NCBI RefSeq assembly: GCF_001636615.1
Contig: NZ_LGEK01000049.1
Coordinates: forward strand, 1 to 35,929
Direction: 5' to 3'
Source: Mucilaginibacter sp. L294
GTDB lineage: Bacteria; Bacteroidota; Bacteroidia; Sphingobacteriales; Sphingobacteriaceae
DNA length: 35,929 nucleotides
The notes beneath the pieces were generated by a model. The model saw nothing but the letters and a program-made list of their open reading frames with translations. It made no database searches and was not told where the DNA came from. Every line of letters starts with the position of its first letter. Position 1 is the stretch's first letter. The translations under genes and the position numbers were made by a program. This document shows, in pieces, positions 8,626-17,366 of the stretch.

Positions 8626-10764
8626 ATGTCTAAAAAACACAAACATAATTCTTCAATAAACCAGGTGCTCACGCAAATGGTGCTCGATATTTTTGAACAA
8701 AACGGCAATACGCCATTAAATCATAAACAAGTTTCTGCCAAATTAAACGTACGCGACCCCGATGCCCGCGGCGTTATCCTTGATATTTTAAAGGATGAGG
8801 CCTTTAAAGGCGTACTAAAAGAGATCACACCTGGCAAATTTCAGCTGCTTGAGTTAAAAACCTTTGTTGAAGGGAAAGTTGATCTGACCAATGATGGTTC
8901 TGCATTTATTGTTACCGACGACCCCAGCGAAACCGATATTTTTGTTGCCCCGCGTAAACTACGCAACGCCCTTAATGGCGACCGCGTAAAAGTTTACGTA
9001 TATGCTAAAAGCCGCGGTAAACGACAGGAAGGCGAAGTAATAGAGATACTGCAACGCAATAAAATGGAGTTTACCGGGGTAGTAAAACTATCTGAACGTT
9101 TTGCATTCTTCATCCCCGATGACCGCAAGATGATGCACGATATTTTTATTCCCATTAGTGACCTAAACGGTGCAAAAAACGGCATTAAAGCGGTCGCCGA
9201 GATCACTGACTGGCCCGCGGGAGCCAAAAACCCAATTGGCCGCATAAAACATGTGCTTGGCGAGCAGGGCGAGAATGATACCGAAATGAACGCCATCCTG
9301 GCGGAGTACGGTTTCCCCCTGTCCTTCCCTGCCGAGGTAGAACGCGAGGCGGAAGAGATCCCGAATGACATCACCGCTGAAGAGATTGCCAAACGCCGCG
9401 ATTTCAGAGAGGTGCTTACCTTTACCATCGACCCCTTTGATGCCAAGGATTTTGATGATGCATTATCGTTTAAAAAGCTCGATAACGGCAATTACGAAGT
9501 TGGTGTGCACATTGCAGATGTATCGCACTACATCATCCCCGATTCGGCTTTGGATAAAGAGGCCTATGAACGTGGTACATCTGTTTACCTGGTAGACAGG
9601 GTAATCCCGATGCTGCCGGAAAGATTATCAAACGGTTTATGCTCGCTTCGCCCTAAGGAAGATAAGCTTTGCTTTGCCGCTGTTTTTGAGCTGGATGAGG
9701 ATGCCAACATTGTTGACCAATGGTTCGGAAAAACCGCTATCCACTCCGACAGGCGCTTTACTTACGAGGAAGTACAGGACGTAATTGAAACCCAAAATGG
9801 CGATTACGTTGACGAGATACTAAAACTAAATGCCCTGGCCTACAAACTGCGCGAGCGTAAGTTTAAGGCCGGCGCCATCAGCTTTGAAACTACCGAGGTT
9901 AAATTTAAGCTGGATGAAACAGGCAAGCCTATTGGTGTTTACGTAAAAGAACGTAAAGACGCCCATAAACTCATTGAAGATTTTATGCTGCTGGCCAACC
10001 GCAAAGTTGCCGAGCATGTAAGTAAAATGGGTAAAGGCAAACATAAATACACCTTTGTTTACCGCGTGCATGATACGCCAAAGCCCGACGCACTGGCCAA
10101 TTTCGCGCAGTTCGCAGCAAGGTTTGGGTATAAGATCAATACAAAATCTGACAAGGAAACCGCTAAATCCCTTAACTTTTTAATGGAGGATGTAGAAGGG
10201 AAAAAAGAGCAGAACGTGCTTACCCAACTGGCAATCCGCTCGATGGCTAAGGCGATATACACAACAAAAAGCAGTAGCCACTATGGCTTGGCTTTTGATT
10301 ATTACACCCACTTCACCTCACCTATTCGCCGGTACCCGGATGTGATGGTACACAGGTTGCTGCAACTTTATCTTAGCGGTGGCCAAAGCGTTAACGCCGA
10401 CCATTACGAGGAACTGTGTAAACACAGTTCGATGATGGAGAAAAAAGCCGCTGATGCCGAACGTTCGTCAGTTAAATACAAACAGGCCGAATACCTGAAA
10501 GACCAGGTAGGCAATGTGTTTACCGGCATTATTTCGGGGGTTACGGAATGGGGTATGTATGTAGAGATCGTAGAGAATAAATGCGAGGGGATGATCCGCC
10601 TGCGCGATATCAGCGATGATTTTTACACTTTAGACGAGAAGAACTACGCCATTATTGGCCAGCGTAAAAAGAAAACTTACCAACTTGGCGATGAGGTACA
10701 AATAAGGGTGAAAAATGTAGACCTGACCAAAAAACAGATAGACTTTTCATTAGTAAATAATTAA
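8626..10764 (+). CDS. rnr: Ribonuclease R
   Basis: This 712-residue enzyme is the processive 3'-5' exoribonuclease of the RNase II/RNB family. In order it has an N-terminal winged-helix segment (residues ~10-75), cold-shock-like domains (~80-230), the RNB catalytic domain with DPFDAKDFDDAL at about 269-280 supplying the metal-binding aspartates, and a C-terminal S1 domain (about 630-710, GNVFTGIISGVTEWGMYVEI). The ATG at 8626 (MSKKHKHNS) is chosen: an upstream TTG-type extension at 8560 reads into the divergent promoter region and does not look like protein. RNase R degrades structured RNA and takes part in rRNA and tmRNA quality control. A dyad follows the stop. Confidence 0.96.
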   Translation: MSKKHKHNSSINQVLTQMVLDIFEQNGNTPLNHKQVSAKLNVRDPDARGVILDILKDEAFKGVLKEITPGKFQLLELKTFVEGKVDLTNDGSAFIVTDDPSETDIFVAPRKLRNALNGDRVKVYVYAKSRGKRQEGEVIEILQRNKMEFTGVVKLSERFAFFIPDDRKMMHDIFIPISDLNGAKNGIKAVAEITDWPAGAKNPIGRIKHVLGEQGENDTEMNAILAEYGFPLSFPAEVEREAEEIPNDITAEEIAKRRDFREVLTFTIDPFDAKDFDDALSFKKLDNGNYEVGVHIADVSHYIIPDSALDKEAYERGTSVYLVDRVIPMLPERLSNGLCSLRPKEDKLCFAAVFELDEDANIVDQWFGKTAIHSDRRFTYEEVQDVIETQNGDYVDEILKLNALAYKLRERKFKAGAISFETTEVKFKLDETGKPIGVYVKERKDAHKLIEDFMLLANRKVAEHVSKMGKGKHKYTFVYRVHDTPKPDALANFAQFAARFGYKINTKSDKETAKSLNFLMEDVEGKKEQNVLTQLAIRSMAKAIYTTKSSSHYGLAFDYYTHFTSPIRRYPDVMVHRLLQLYLSGGQSVNADHYEELCKHSSMMEKKAADAERSSVKYKQAEYLKDQVGNVFTGIISGVTEWGMYVEIVENKCEGMIRLRDISDDFYTLDEKNYAIIGQRKKKTYQLGDEVQIRVKNVDLTKKQIDFSLVNN

Positions 10765-10773
10765 ATATTGGTT

Positions 10774-10841
10774 GATTGGTGAGTGGTTGATTATGTGAGT
10801 GGTTTAATAACTACTTAACCCAATCAACCACTCACTCAATC
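10774..10841. repeat. Near-perfect inverted repeat after rnr
   Basis: GATTGGTGAGTGGTTGATT (10774-10792) pairs with AATCAACCACTCACTCAATC (10822-10841), the only flaw being one bulged base. The left side also repeats GAGTGGTT directly. It fills almost the whole 89-bp gap between rnr and the prenyltransferase gene and could fold as a 19-bp stem in RNA. There is no T-run, so it is not a classic terminator. Confidence 0.7.
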
Positions 10842-10853
10842 TAACTCGGATAC

Positions 10854-11828
10854 ATGAGAAAACTTGAAGATCTGCAATCGTTAATTGCAAGTTCCGTTTC
10901 TGAACTTAAATACCCGGAATATCCCGCGGAACTGTACGAACCTATAAAGTATATACTGGCTTTGGGCGGCAAACGCATGCGCCCTGCCCTGCTCCTAATG
11001 GCCTGCGACCTTTTTGGAGGCGATGTAGAAGCAGCCCTGCCCCCTGCGTTGGCTATAGAGGTGTTCCATAATTTTACGCTGATGCACGATGATATTATGG
11101 ATAACGCCCCAAAAAGGCGTGGCAAAACCACCGTACACGAAAAGTGGAACAACAATGTGGCTATCCTATCCGGTGATGTGATGCTGATTGAGGGCTACAA
11201 GCTAATGATGCAGGTACGTGAGAATATCCTGCGCACTGTGCTTGATATTTTTAATGATACCGCTGTAGGCGTTTGCGAAGGCCAGCAGCTGGATATGAAC
11301 TTTGAAACCAGCAACAATATCAGCATTGACGAGTATATCAACATGATTCGCCTTAAAACGGCTGTGGTGCTTGGGGGCGCTTTAAAGATAGGCGCGCTAA
11401 TAGGCGAAGCCGATATAAAAGATGCCGAACTGCTTTGCAGCTTTGGCGAGTACCTGGGTATCGCGTTCCAGTTACAGGACGATATTTTGGATGTATATGG
11501 CAACCCCGAGAAATTTGGAAAACAGGTTGGCGGGGATATCATCTCTAATAAGAAAACCTACCTGTTGATAAAAGCGCTTGAATTGGTTAAAGGCACAGAT
11601 GCCGAGGAACTTGCCCGCTGGATTACTTTCCCCAAGTTTGACCCGGCCGAGAAAGTTGCTGCCGTTACCGAAATTTATAACAGTGTAAATATCCGCCAGT
11701 TTGCCGAGGCCGAAATGCAGGCCTACGCCGAAAAAGCTTTTGAAGCCCTTGATAAAATAAACCTGCCCGAAGACAGCAAACAGTACCTGCGCGATTTTGC
11801 AGACGGATTGCTGGTGAGGGAGTATTAA
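10854..11828 (+). CDS. Trans-isoprenyl (polyprenyl) diphosphate synthase
   Basis: The 324-residue protein is an all-helical class I prenyltransferase. It has GGKRMRP near residue 40, the first Asp-rich motif DDIMD near 79-83 followed by RRGK, and the second motif QLQDDILD near 206-213. These bind Mg-diphosphate while isopentenyl units are added head to tail. In Bacteroidota such genes usually supply the long chain of menaquinone or farnesyl/geranylgeranyl precursors; chain length cannot be fixed by eye. The ATG at 10854 begins 13 bp after the preceding hairpin, so that hairpin would sit in the 5' UTR if rnr and this gene are cotranscribed. Confidence 0.93.
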   Translation: MRKLEDLQSLIASSVSELKYPEYPAELYEPIKYILALGGKRMRPALLLMACDLFGGDVEAALPPALAIEVFHNFTLMHDDIMDNAPKRRGKTTVHEKWNNNVAILSGDVMLIEGYKLMMQVRENILRTVLDIFNDTAVGVCEGQQLDMNFETSNNISIDEYINMIRLKTAVVLGGALKIGALIGEADIKDAELLCSFGEYLGIAFQLQDDILDVYGNPEKFGKQVGGDIISNKKTYLLIKALELVKGTDAEELARWITFPKFDPAEKVAAVTEIYNSVNIRQFAEAEMQAYAEKAFEALDKINLPEDSKQYLRDFADGLLVREY

Positions 11829-11841
11829 CCCCCCTCTTACT

Positions 11842-11958
11842 TGTCATTTCGAAACGATAGTGAGAAATCTTGTTCATGTGACAGGCGGCGAGTAATCCTG
11901 TCGCACACTTTGCATAATGAACAAGATTTCTCCTCGCTCTCGCTCGTTCGAAATGACA
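11842..11958. repeat. Intergenic hairpin repeat (TGTCATTTCGAA family)
   Basis: Outer arms TGTCATTTCGAA (11842-11853) and TTCGAAATGACA (11947-11958) are perfect. Inner arms share GAGAAATCTTGTTCAT and its complement, and the tip has GACAGG/CCTGTC. The right arm carries about nine extra bases (a CTCGCTCTCGCTC-like run). It lies just after the prenyltransferase stop. Confidence 0.8.
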
Positions 11959-12101
11959 GACGGTTGTTTTGCCCTTATTACTACTGTCACAAGCAAAGCC
12001 CATTTTCGATAACTATATCCGTAAATATAAAATTTACATGTCTCACCATTAGCAAACTGATTGACATGCTTATCTTTAGCACAAAAATCATTCCTTGTCT
12101 G

Positions 12102-13700
12102 ATGAAGAAAATTACAAGAACTATTTTTGCCGCATTGTGCCTGCTTGTTTCATACTTTGCTGCGCAAGCCCAAACCTCGGGTGGTAAGCTTAAGCCCGAA
12201 CAGGCCATCATGGATGTTCGCCATTATACCGTGGCGCTCAATATGGATTTCGCTAAAAAATCTATCGATGGTTCAACCGTAATTGATGTGATCATGGCAC
12301 AACCCACCAAGGTGCTGATCCTCGACCTGATGGATTCCCTGCATGTAAGTATAGTTACAGTAAACGGCAAAAAGGAAGCATTTGAGCATAAAAACGGCCT
12401 CATTACCATCAATACCGCAAAACAACTACCGGCAGGTAAGGCGAGCATCAAAGTAGTATACGGCGGGCGCCCACGCATAGCCAAAAACCCGCCCTGGGAT
12501 GATGGCTTCACCTGGACGCAGGATTCTACCGGCCACCCCTGGCTGGCCGTTACGGCCGAAGGTACCGGTGGTAAGATCTTCTTCCCCTGTAAAGACCACC
12601 CCAGCGACGAGCCAAACGAAGGCGCCGACATGCTGATAACCGTACCTAAGGACCTTGTTGTGGCAGGCCCGGGTATATTAAAAGGCGTAAGCAAAAAAGG
12701 CAGCACGGCTACCTATCACTGGCAAACTAAATACAGTATTAATAACTACAGCATCGTATTTAACGTTGGCGATTATAAAATGGTAACCGGCAGCTACAAA
12801 TCGGTAGCTGGCAATACGGTTCCTGTTCAGTTTTATGTATTAAAATACCATGCCGATAAAGGCCCGCACTTTATCGGCATGGTGATACAGGCCGCGCAGG
12901 AAAAGGAAAAATACTTTGGCGAATACCCTTGGGCTAAAGAAAAGCTGGGTATTGCCGAAACCCCGCATTTGGGCATGGAACACCAGAGCATGAATGCTTA
13001 TGGCAATAAATTCCGTTATACAAAAGTTGGCGGGCAGGATTTTGATAGGTTGATGTACCATGAGTTTGGCCACGAATGGTGGGGTAATAAAGTAACCGCG
13101 CGCGACTGGGCCGATTACTGGATCCACGAAGGGATTGATACCTATGCCGACGCCCTGCCGATACTCGACCTGGAAGGAAAAGAAGCTTATATTAAGCATT
13201 TTAAACAATCCGCCTTTAGTATTGCCAACAAGCAGCCTATAGTTTTAGGCAAAGATATTGATGAGGAATCTGCCTACAATAACGATATTTACACAAAAGG
13301 CGCGTACTTTATGCATACGCTGCATTATGTAATGGGCGATACTTTGTTCTTTGCTACATTAAAAGGCTTTGCTACTGATCCTAATTTTACCTATGACCAC
13401 CAAAACGTTACCGACGACGTAGAACAGTACTTCAGCAAAGCTTATGGCAAATCGCTTAAACCTTTGTTTGATTTCTACCTCCGCACCACCAATAAGCTGG
13501 AAGTGAGCGTAAAAGCAAGGCCGCGCGATAAATATGTTATTACCCTGCTCAACATCGGTACAGAACTGCCTGTTGATGTCACTACCGATGCCGGTACTAA
13601 ACGAATGGCGCTAACACCCAAGGGCATTACAGTTGAAAGCAAAACCACACCTGCTATTGATGCGGATGGATGGTATTTGAAGAAAGTGATATTGGAGTAA
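12102..13700 (+). CDS. Secreted M1-family zinc metallopeptidase
   Basis: From ATG 12102 the protein has 532 residues with a signal peptide (~1-21, ending AQAQ). The zinc motif is His320-Glu-x-x-His324 (HEFGHEWW), and Glu343 in WIHEGIDTYAD follows after 18 residues, the exact M1 spacing. LGMEHQSMNAYG stands where M1 aminopeptidases have GxMEN. An N-terminal beta domain (about 35-230) precedes the catalytic domain, and the C-terminal part is short, so the protein is smaller than classic 600-900 residue aminopeptidases. It probably trims exported or periplasmic peptides. An upstream in-frame extension from 11841 runs through a hairpin repeat and is rejected. Confidence 0.92.
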   Translation: MKKITRTIFAALCLLVSYFAAQAQTSGGKLKPEQAIMDVRHYTVALNMDFAKKSIDGSTVIDVIMAQPTKVLILDLMDSLHVSIVTVNGKKEAFEHKNGLITINTAKQLPAGKASIKVVYGGRPRIAKNPPWDDGFTWTQDSTGHPWLAVTAEGTGGKIFFPCKDHPSDEPNEGADMLITVPKDLVVAGPGILKGVSKKGSTATYHWQTKYSINNYSIVFNVGDYKMVTGSYKSVAGNTVPVQFYVLKYHADKGPHFIGMVIQAAQEKEKYFGEYPWAKEKLGIAETPHLGMEHQSMNAYGNKFRYTKVGGQDFDRLMYHEFGHEWWGNKVTARDWADYWIHEGIDTYADALPILDLEGKEAYIKHFKQSAFSIANKQPIVLGKDIDEESAYNNDIYTKGAYFMHTLHYVMGDTLFFATLKGFATDPNFTYDHQNVTDDVEQYFSKAYGKSLKPLFDFYLRTTNKLEVSVKARPRDKYVITLLNIGTELPVDVTTDAGTKRMALTPKGITVESKTTPAIDADGWYLKKVILE

Positions 13701-13751
13701 TTCCGGATGTTGTTGGTGACAACACCAACATGGCAGCTTTTCCTTCTTTCC

Positions 13752-13827
13752 TGTCATGCTGAACGTAGTGAAGCATCTATCGCATACGTGCATAGCGGAT
13801 AGATCCTTCGCATTGCTCAGGATGACA
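13752..13827. repeat. Dispersed hairpin repeat (TGTCATCCTGAG family)
   Basis: TGTCATGCTGAACGTAGTGA (13752 onward) and the inverted copy ending CTCAGGATGACA (13827) form an imperfect stem with GATCTATC-like inner arms. Words like TGTCATCCTGAGC...GAAGGATCT are widely scattered in Bacteroidota intergenic DNA. It lies between the M1 gene and the rpmA terminator. Confidence 0.78.
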
Positions 13828-13845
13828 TATCATTTATTATCCCAC

Positions 13846-13880
13846 AAAAAAAGCCCTTATCAAATTGATAAGGGCTTTTT
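13846..13880 (-). terminator. Rho-independent terminator of the rplU-rpmA operon
   Basis: An 11-bp perfect stem GCCCTTATCAA/TTGATAAGGGC (13853-13863, 13865-13875) is flanked by seven A on the left and five T on the right. Read on the minus strand it gives a stem followed by a T7 run, 25 bp after the rpmA stop. The flanking T5 on the plus strand would also let it end transcripts from the M1 gene. Confidence 0.93.
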
Positions 13881-13899
13881 ATATTTTAAGCTTGGCTAA

Positions 13900-14340
13900 T
13901 TACTCAGCTGCGGCTTCTTCAGCATCAGGTGCTGCTTCTTTTTTTGCTTTTGGCGCTGCTGCTTTCTTAACTTTAGGAGCTTCTTCAGCTACTTCTGCTG
14001 CTGCAACAGGTGCTTCAACTTTTTTTGCTTTTGCTTCAGCTTTAACAGCTGGTGCAGGTGCTGCATCTTCAGCAACCGGTGCAACTTCAAAAGGAATAAC
14101 AGAAACGTATGAACGGTTGTCTGCTTTCTTTTTAAATACTACATGACCTGCTTTTAATGCAAATAAAGTATGGTCTTTACCAATACCTACGTTAAGGCCC
14201 GGGTTGTGTTTGGTACCACGTTGGCGAACGATGATGTTACCTGCAATAGCTGGCTGACCACCGAAAATTTTGATACCTAAACGTTTGCTATGTGATTCGC
14301 GGCCGTTTCTTGAACTACCGGCCCCTTTTTTGTGTGCCAT
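13900..14340 (-). CDS. rpmA: Ribosomal protein bL27 with a long acidic/basic C-terminal tail
   Basis: Residues 1-85 are a normal bL27: [20 protein letters not shown], then [11 protein letters not shown], ending in [17 protein letters not shown]. bL27 sits at the peptidyl-transferase centre with its N-terminus near the tRNA ends. The start is the short MAHKKG form, with no cleavable N-terminal extension of the Firmicutes type. The protein then runs on for about 60 residues rich in Ala, Lys, Glu and Pro (residues 86-146). This low-complexity tail makes it 146 residues against the usual ~85-90. It follows rplU by 49 bp and ends before a strong terminator. Confidence 0.97.
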   Translation of the reverse strand: MAHKKGAGSSRNGRESHSKRLGIKIFGGQPAIAGNIIVRQRGTKHNPGLNVGIGKDHTLFALKAGHVVFKKKADNRSYVSVIPFEVAPVAEDAAPAPAVKAEAKAKKVEAPVAAAEVAEEAPKVKKAAAPKAKKEAAPDAEEAAAE

Positions 14341-14389
14341 TTCTTAATTTCTTTTGTGACCCTAATGAATCGAGTCGGTTAAAATTTAA

Positions 14390-14698
14390 TTATAATGTTA
14401 TACCGGTGATCTCGATCTTGGTAAATTGCTGACGGTGACCATTTTTCTTCTGGTAACCTTTTCTGCGTTTCTTTTTGAAGATAATTACTTTATCACCTTT
14501 TAAATGAGACACGATCTTAGCTGAAACTTTAGCGCTTTTCAAATCAGAACCTAATTTGAATTTACCTTCGTTTTCTGCTAACAACACATTGTCAAATTCA
14601 ATACTAGCGCCTTCATCTCCCTGTAAACGGTGTACAAAGATCTGCTGGTCTTTTGCAACCTTAAATTGCTGTCCGGCTATACTTACTATTGCGTACAT
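14390..14698 (-). CDS. rplU: Ribosomal protein bL21
   Basis: The 102-residue protein starts MYAIVSIAGQQFKVAKDQQ and carries the family signature toward the C-terminus (KKRRKGYQKKNGHRQ). bL21 binds 23S rRNA in the large subunit. It is the first gene of the rplU-rpmA operon, with a well-formed Bacteroidota promoter ending 33 bp upstream. Length and sequence are normal for the family. Confidence 0.97.
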   Translation of the reverse strand: MYAIVSIAGQQFKVAKDQQIFVHRLQGDEGASIEFDNVLLAENEGKFKLGSDLKSAKVSAKIVSHLKGDKVIIFKKKRRKGYQKKNGHRQQFTKIEITGITL

Positions 14699-14731
14699 TG
14701 TTGAATAATTATTGTTTTAAATTTTGAGGTG

Positions 14732-14762
14732 CAAATATATGGATTAATAAATCAATACACAA
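14732..14762 (-). promoter_or_regulatory. Promoter of rplU-rpmA
   Basis: On the minus strand TTG (14762-14760), a 20-bp spacer and TATATTTG (14739-14732) match the Bacteroidota pattern TTG...TAnnTTTG. The -7 box ends 33 bp before the rplU ATG, and the -33 box abuts the stop codon of the upstream gene at 14767. Confidence 0.75.
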
Positions 14763-14766
14763 CACA

Positions 14767-15270
14767 TTATTTAGCATTTCTTTGGCGGGCTTCGGCTTCG
14801 TCCAATATCTTCTTTATTTCTTTTATCAGCCTTTCGTTGGCATCTACCAGTTTGGGGTCGCCATCAAAAGAGGCATCAAACATTACTTTTTTGCTTTTGC
14901 GCAGGTAATTAAATTGTATCAGGAACCGTGGCACCCTTCCCTTTACATCCGGGTTAAGTTCATTTGAAGGGAAATCCCAAAAACCCAGGTCGGCAGCTTT
15001 GCGGTGCAGGTATAACAGGTCGTCATTATTTAACTTCATATTTATCTTAACCAGCGAATCGCGCCTGTTCACAAATTGGTATACACCGGTTTTTGAATCG
15101 TAGCTATTATTCAATGTATCGCCATAACCATATTCAAAATGTAACGACTGAAACTCGGAGAACTTATACGGGGCGTTTTTGATCATCATACCGTAATAAT
15201 AAAGGCAGTATGCCAGAAATGGCACTACGATACTCATTACAAGGAAGATCTTTTTTGAACGGGTGGTCAT
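14767..15270 (-). CDS. Membrane-anchored protein of unknown function
   Basis: A 167-residue protein with one N-terminal hydrophobic segment (about residues 8-27, after MTTRSKK), so probably a type II membrane protein with its bulk in the periplasm. The soluble part is rich in charged and aromatic residues (for example LHFEYGYGD, DLGFWDFPSNEL) and ends in a charged helix. I do not recognise a family. It lies just upstream of the rplU promoter on the same strand and 78 bp downstream of the symporter start-to-stop unit, and may be read through into rplU. Coding looks real from codon use and the clean ATG. Confidence 0.7.
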   Translation of the reverse strand: MTTRSKKIFLVMSIVVPFLAYCLYYYGMMIKNAPYKFSEFQSLHFEYGYGDTLNNSYDSKTGVYQFVNRRDSLVKINMKLNNDDLLYLHRKAADLGFWDFPSNELNPDVKGRVPRFLIQFNYLRKSKKVMFDASFDGDPKLVDANERLIKEIKKILDEAEARQRNAK

Positions 15271-15348
15271 TATATTTAATAGTGAGTTAGTGAACTTGCA
15301 AATTAAAAGCTTAAAAATTTAAAATGGATCATGCGATAGTCAGGAAAG

Positions 15349-16743
15349 CTATTCAATAACCTCCGGTTCAGCATCTCCTAACTCCCCTTCCCACTTGCTT
15401 ACAACAGCGGTAGCCATGGCATTACCAAGCACATTTGTAGCAGAGCGCCCCATATCCAACAATGGGTCAATACCTATCAATAAGGCCAAACCGGCCTCGG
15501 GGATATTGAACATGGATATAGTACCGGCAATAACCACCAGCGATGCACGCGGAACACCCGCGATACCTTTACTGGTAAGCATCAGGATAAGCAGCATAGA
15601 CAATTGCTGCTCAAATGATAGATGAATATTATAAGATTGCGCCAAAAAAAGCGACGCGAAGGTCATGTACATCATAGAGCCATCCAGGTTAAACGAGTAA
15701 CCAAGCGGCAATACAAAACTTACAATTTTATTATTGCAACCAAAGCGTTCAAGCTCTAACAATACTTTGGGGTATGCGGCCTCACTTGTTGAAGTACCAA
15801 AGGCTATCAGCATAGCATCCTTGATCCGCGCCACTAATTTAAACGCACGGCCTTTTAACACTACAGAACCTGCCAGTATAATTACCAGCCATAATATGAT
15901 CAGTGAAAAGTAAAACTCGCCTATAAATATAGCGTAGGTTGACAGGATACCTAAACCCTGCTTAGCTATAATGGCCGTTATAGCGCCAAACACCGCCAAA
16001 GGCGCCAGTTGCATCACATAACCGGTTATCTTTAAAATAACGTGTGCAATAGCGTCCATTGCCTTTATTACAATAAGGCCCTTTTCGCCAATGGCAGCAG
16101 TTGCCACACCAAAGAACAAGGAGAAAATAACGATCTGAAGGATCTCGTTATTAGCCATAGCTTCGGTAAAGCTTTTCGGGAAAACATGGCCTATAAAGTC
16201 GCGTAATGATAATGCCGTTTTTTGGATCCCGGTAGATAAATGACTATCAGGTAACGGCAAGTGCATAGCCTGGCCCGGTTTAAAAAAATTAACCAGTACC
16301 ATCCCTAATAAAAGGGATACCAGCGTGGCACTTAAAAACCAAAGCAGGGTTTTGCCGCCAATACGGCCTACCGCGCTTATATCGCCCACTTTAGCAACCC
16401 CCACTACCAGTGTTGTAAACACCAGCGGGGCTACTATCATTTTTATCAGCCGTAAAAATATGTCGCTTAATATGGTAAAGCCAACCAGCTTATCTTCACG
16501 GGCAGTATCACTTACCTTACGGATGGATGCCTGGGCAGCGCGATCTTTCTTTAACGTTTTGAAAGTTGCGGTGGTAGTATCTGTAGCGGTGGCTATTTGC
16601 TCGTCTAATGTTTTTATATTTACCTCGGCGGCGTTTATTTTGGTATTAATATTGTTTATTACTGTAGCATTGTAAATATACCCGGCTATTACGCCTAATA
16701 TTAATGCTATAAAAATGTACAGGGTTAGTTTGCTCTTCTGCAT
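15349..16743 (-). CDS. Dicarboxylate/amino acid:cation symporter (DAACS, GltP/DctA type)
   Basis: The 464-residue protein has the family's transport core: GTSTSEAAYPK (HP1 hairpin), FNLDGSMMYMTFAS (TM7), a GVPRASLVVIAG HP2 segment and DPLLDMGRSATNVLGNAMA (TM8). It would carry glutamate, aspartate or C4-dicarboxylates with Na+ or H+ as a trimer in the inner membrane. Unusually, TM1 (residues ~7-27) is followed by a hydrophilic stretch of about 55 residues (~30-85, heptad-like, rich in Ala, Thr, Lys, Asp) before TM2, where prototypes have a short loop. The ATG at 16743 is divergent from the gene at 16794. Confidence 0.93.
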   Translation of the reverse strand: MQKSKLTLYIFIALILGVIAGYIYNATVINNINTKINAAEVNIKTLDEQIATATDTTTATFKTLKKDRAAQASIRKVSDTAREDKLVGFTILSDIFLRLIKMIVAPLVFTTLVVGVAKVGDISAVGRIGGKTLLWFLSATLVSLLLGMVLVNFFKPGQAMHLPLPDSHLSTGIQKTALSLRDFIGHVFPKSFTEAMANNEILQIVIFSLFFGVATAAIGEKGLIVIKAMDAIAHVILKITGYVMQLAPLAVFGAITAIIAKQGLGILSTYAIFIGEFYFSLIILWLVIILAGSVVLKGRAFKLVARIKDAMLIAFGTSTSEAAYPKVLLELERFGCNNKIVSFVLPLGYSFNLDGSMMYMTFASLFLAQSYNIHLSFEQQLSMLLILMLTSKGIAGVPRASLVVIAGTISMFNIPEAGLALLIGIDPLLDMGRSATNVLGNAMATAVVSKWEGELGDAEPEVIE

Positions 16744-16793
16744 GTGTTTATATGGTGTCGCAAAACTACAAAAATTAAGCTTTATATATACCG

Positions 16794-17321
16794 ATGAGTA
16801 TTACTACCTACGGATTACAACAAATTAAGAAAGAACTTCAGCATTTACCGCAGGAGCAACTGGCCGAACTATGCCTGCGCCTGATACGTTATAAAAAAGA
16901 AAACAAGGAATTATTAGCCTACCTGCTGTTTGAAGCCCATAACGAGCATGATTTTGTGGAGAGCATTAAAGCCGAAGCCGGTTTTATGTTCAGTCAGTTA
17001 CCATCGCAAAGCTATTTTACGGCCAAAGGGCTTCGTAAAATATTAAAAATGCTGAGTAAATACACCAAATTCATTGGTTCTAAACCTGCCGAGATAGAAT
17101 TGCTTTTAAACTTTTGCCAAAACTACCTGCAATATGTAATTAAGCAAACATCACATAAGCCTATCCGCCTGATACTCACCCGTCAGATAGAGAAAGTACG
17201 CACGGCTATTGGTAAATTGCATGAGGACCTCCAATTTGATTATAGCCAGGATTATAACAGCTTTTTAGATGATGCCGACAACAAATTACCTTGGTTAAAT
17301 AAAAAAAGTTACCTGTTGTAA
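16794..17321 (+). CDS. Conserved-looking protein of unknown function
   Basis: A 175-residue, probably all-helical cytoplasmic protein beginning MSITTYGLQQIKKELQHLP. It is rich in Leu, Lys, Glu and Gln with no signal peptide or membrane segment, and ends DNKLPWLNKKSYLL. I do not recognise the family and see no catalytic motif. It is divergent from the symporter and lies 45 bp upstream of the ECF sigma gene on the same strand, so it may belong to that transcription unit. Codon use is like that of its neighbours. Confidence 0.72.
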   Translation: MSITTYGLQQIKKELQHLPQEQLAELCLRLIRYKKENKELLAYLLFEAHNEHDFVESIKAEAGFMFSQLPSQSYFTAKGLRKILKMLSKYTKFIGSKPAEIELLLNFCQNYLQYVIKQTSHKPIRLILTRQIEKVRTAIGKLHEDLQFDYSQDYNSFLDDADNKLPWLNKKSYLL

Positions 17322-17366
17322 CATTTATGGTGTTAATTTGTCAAAAAATAAAACTTAACAAAACAG

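Noticed and set aside
11841..12101. 87-codon upstream extension of the M1 peptidase
   Set aside because: It translates the hairpin repeat, and the signal peptide begins at 12102.
13865..14146. Ala-rich plus-strand ORF
   Set aside because: Shadow of the low-complexity bL27 tail and the terminator.
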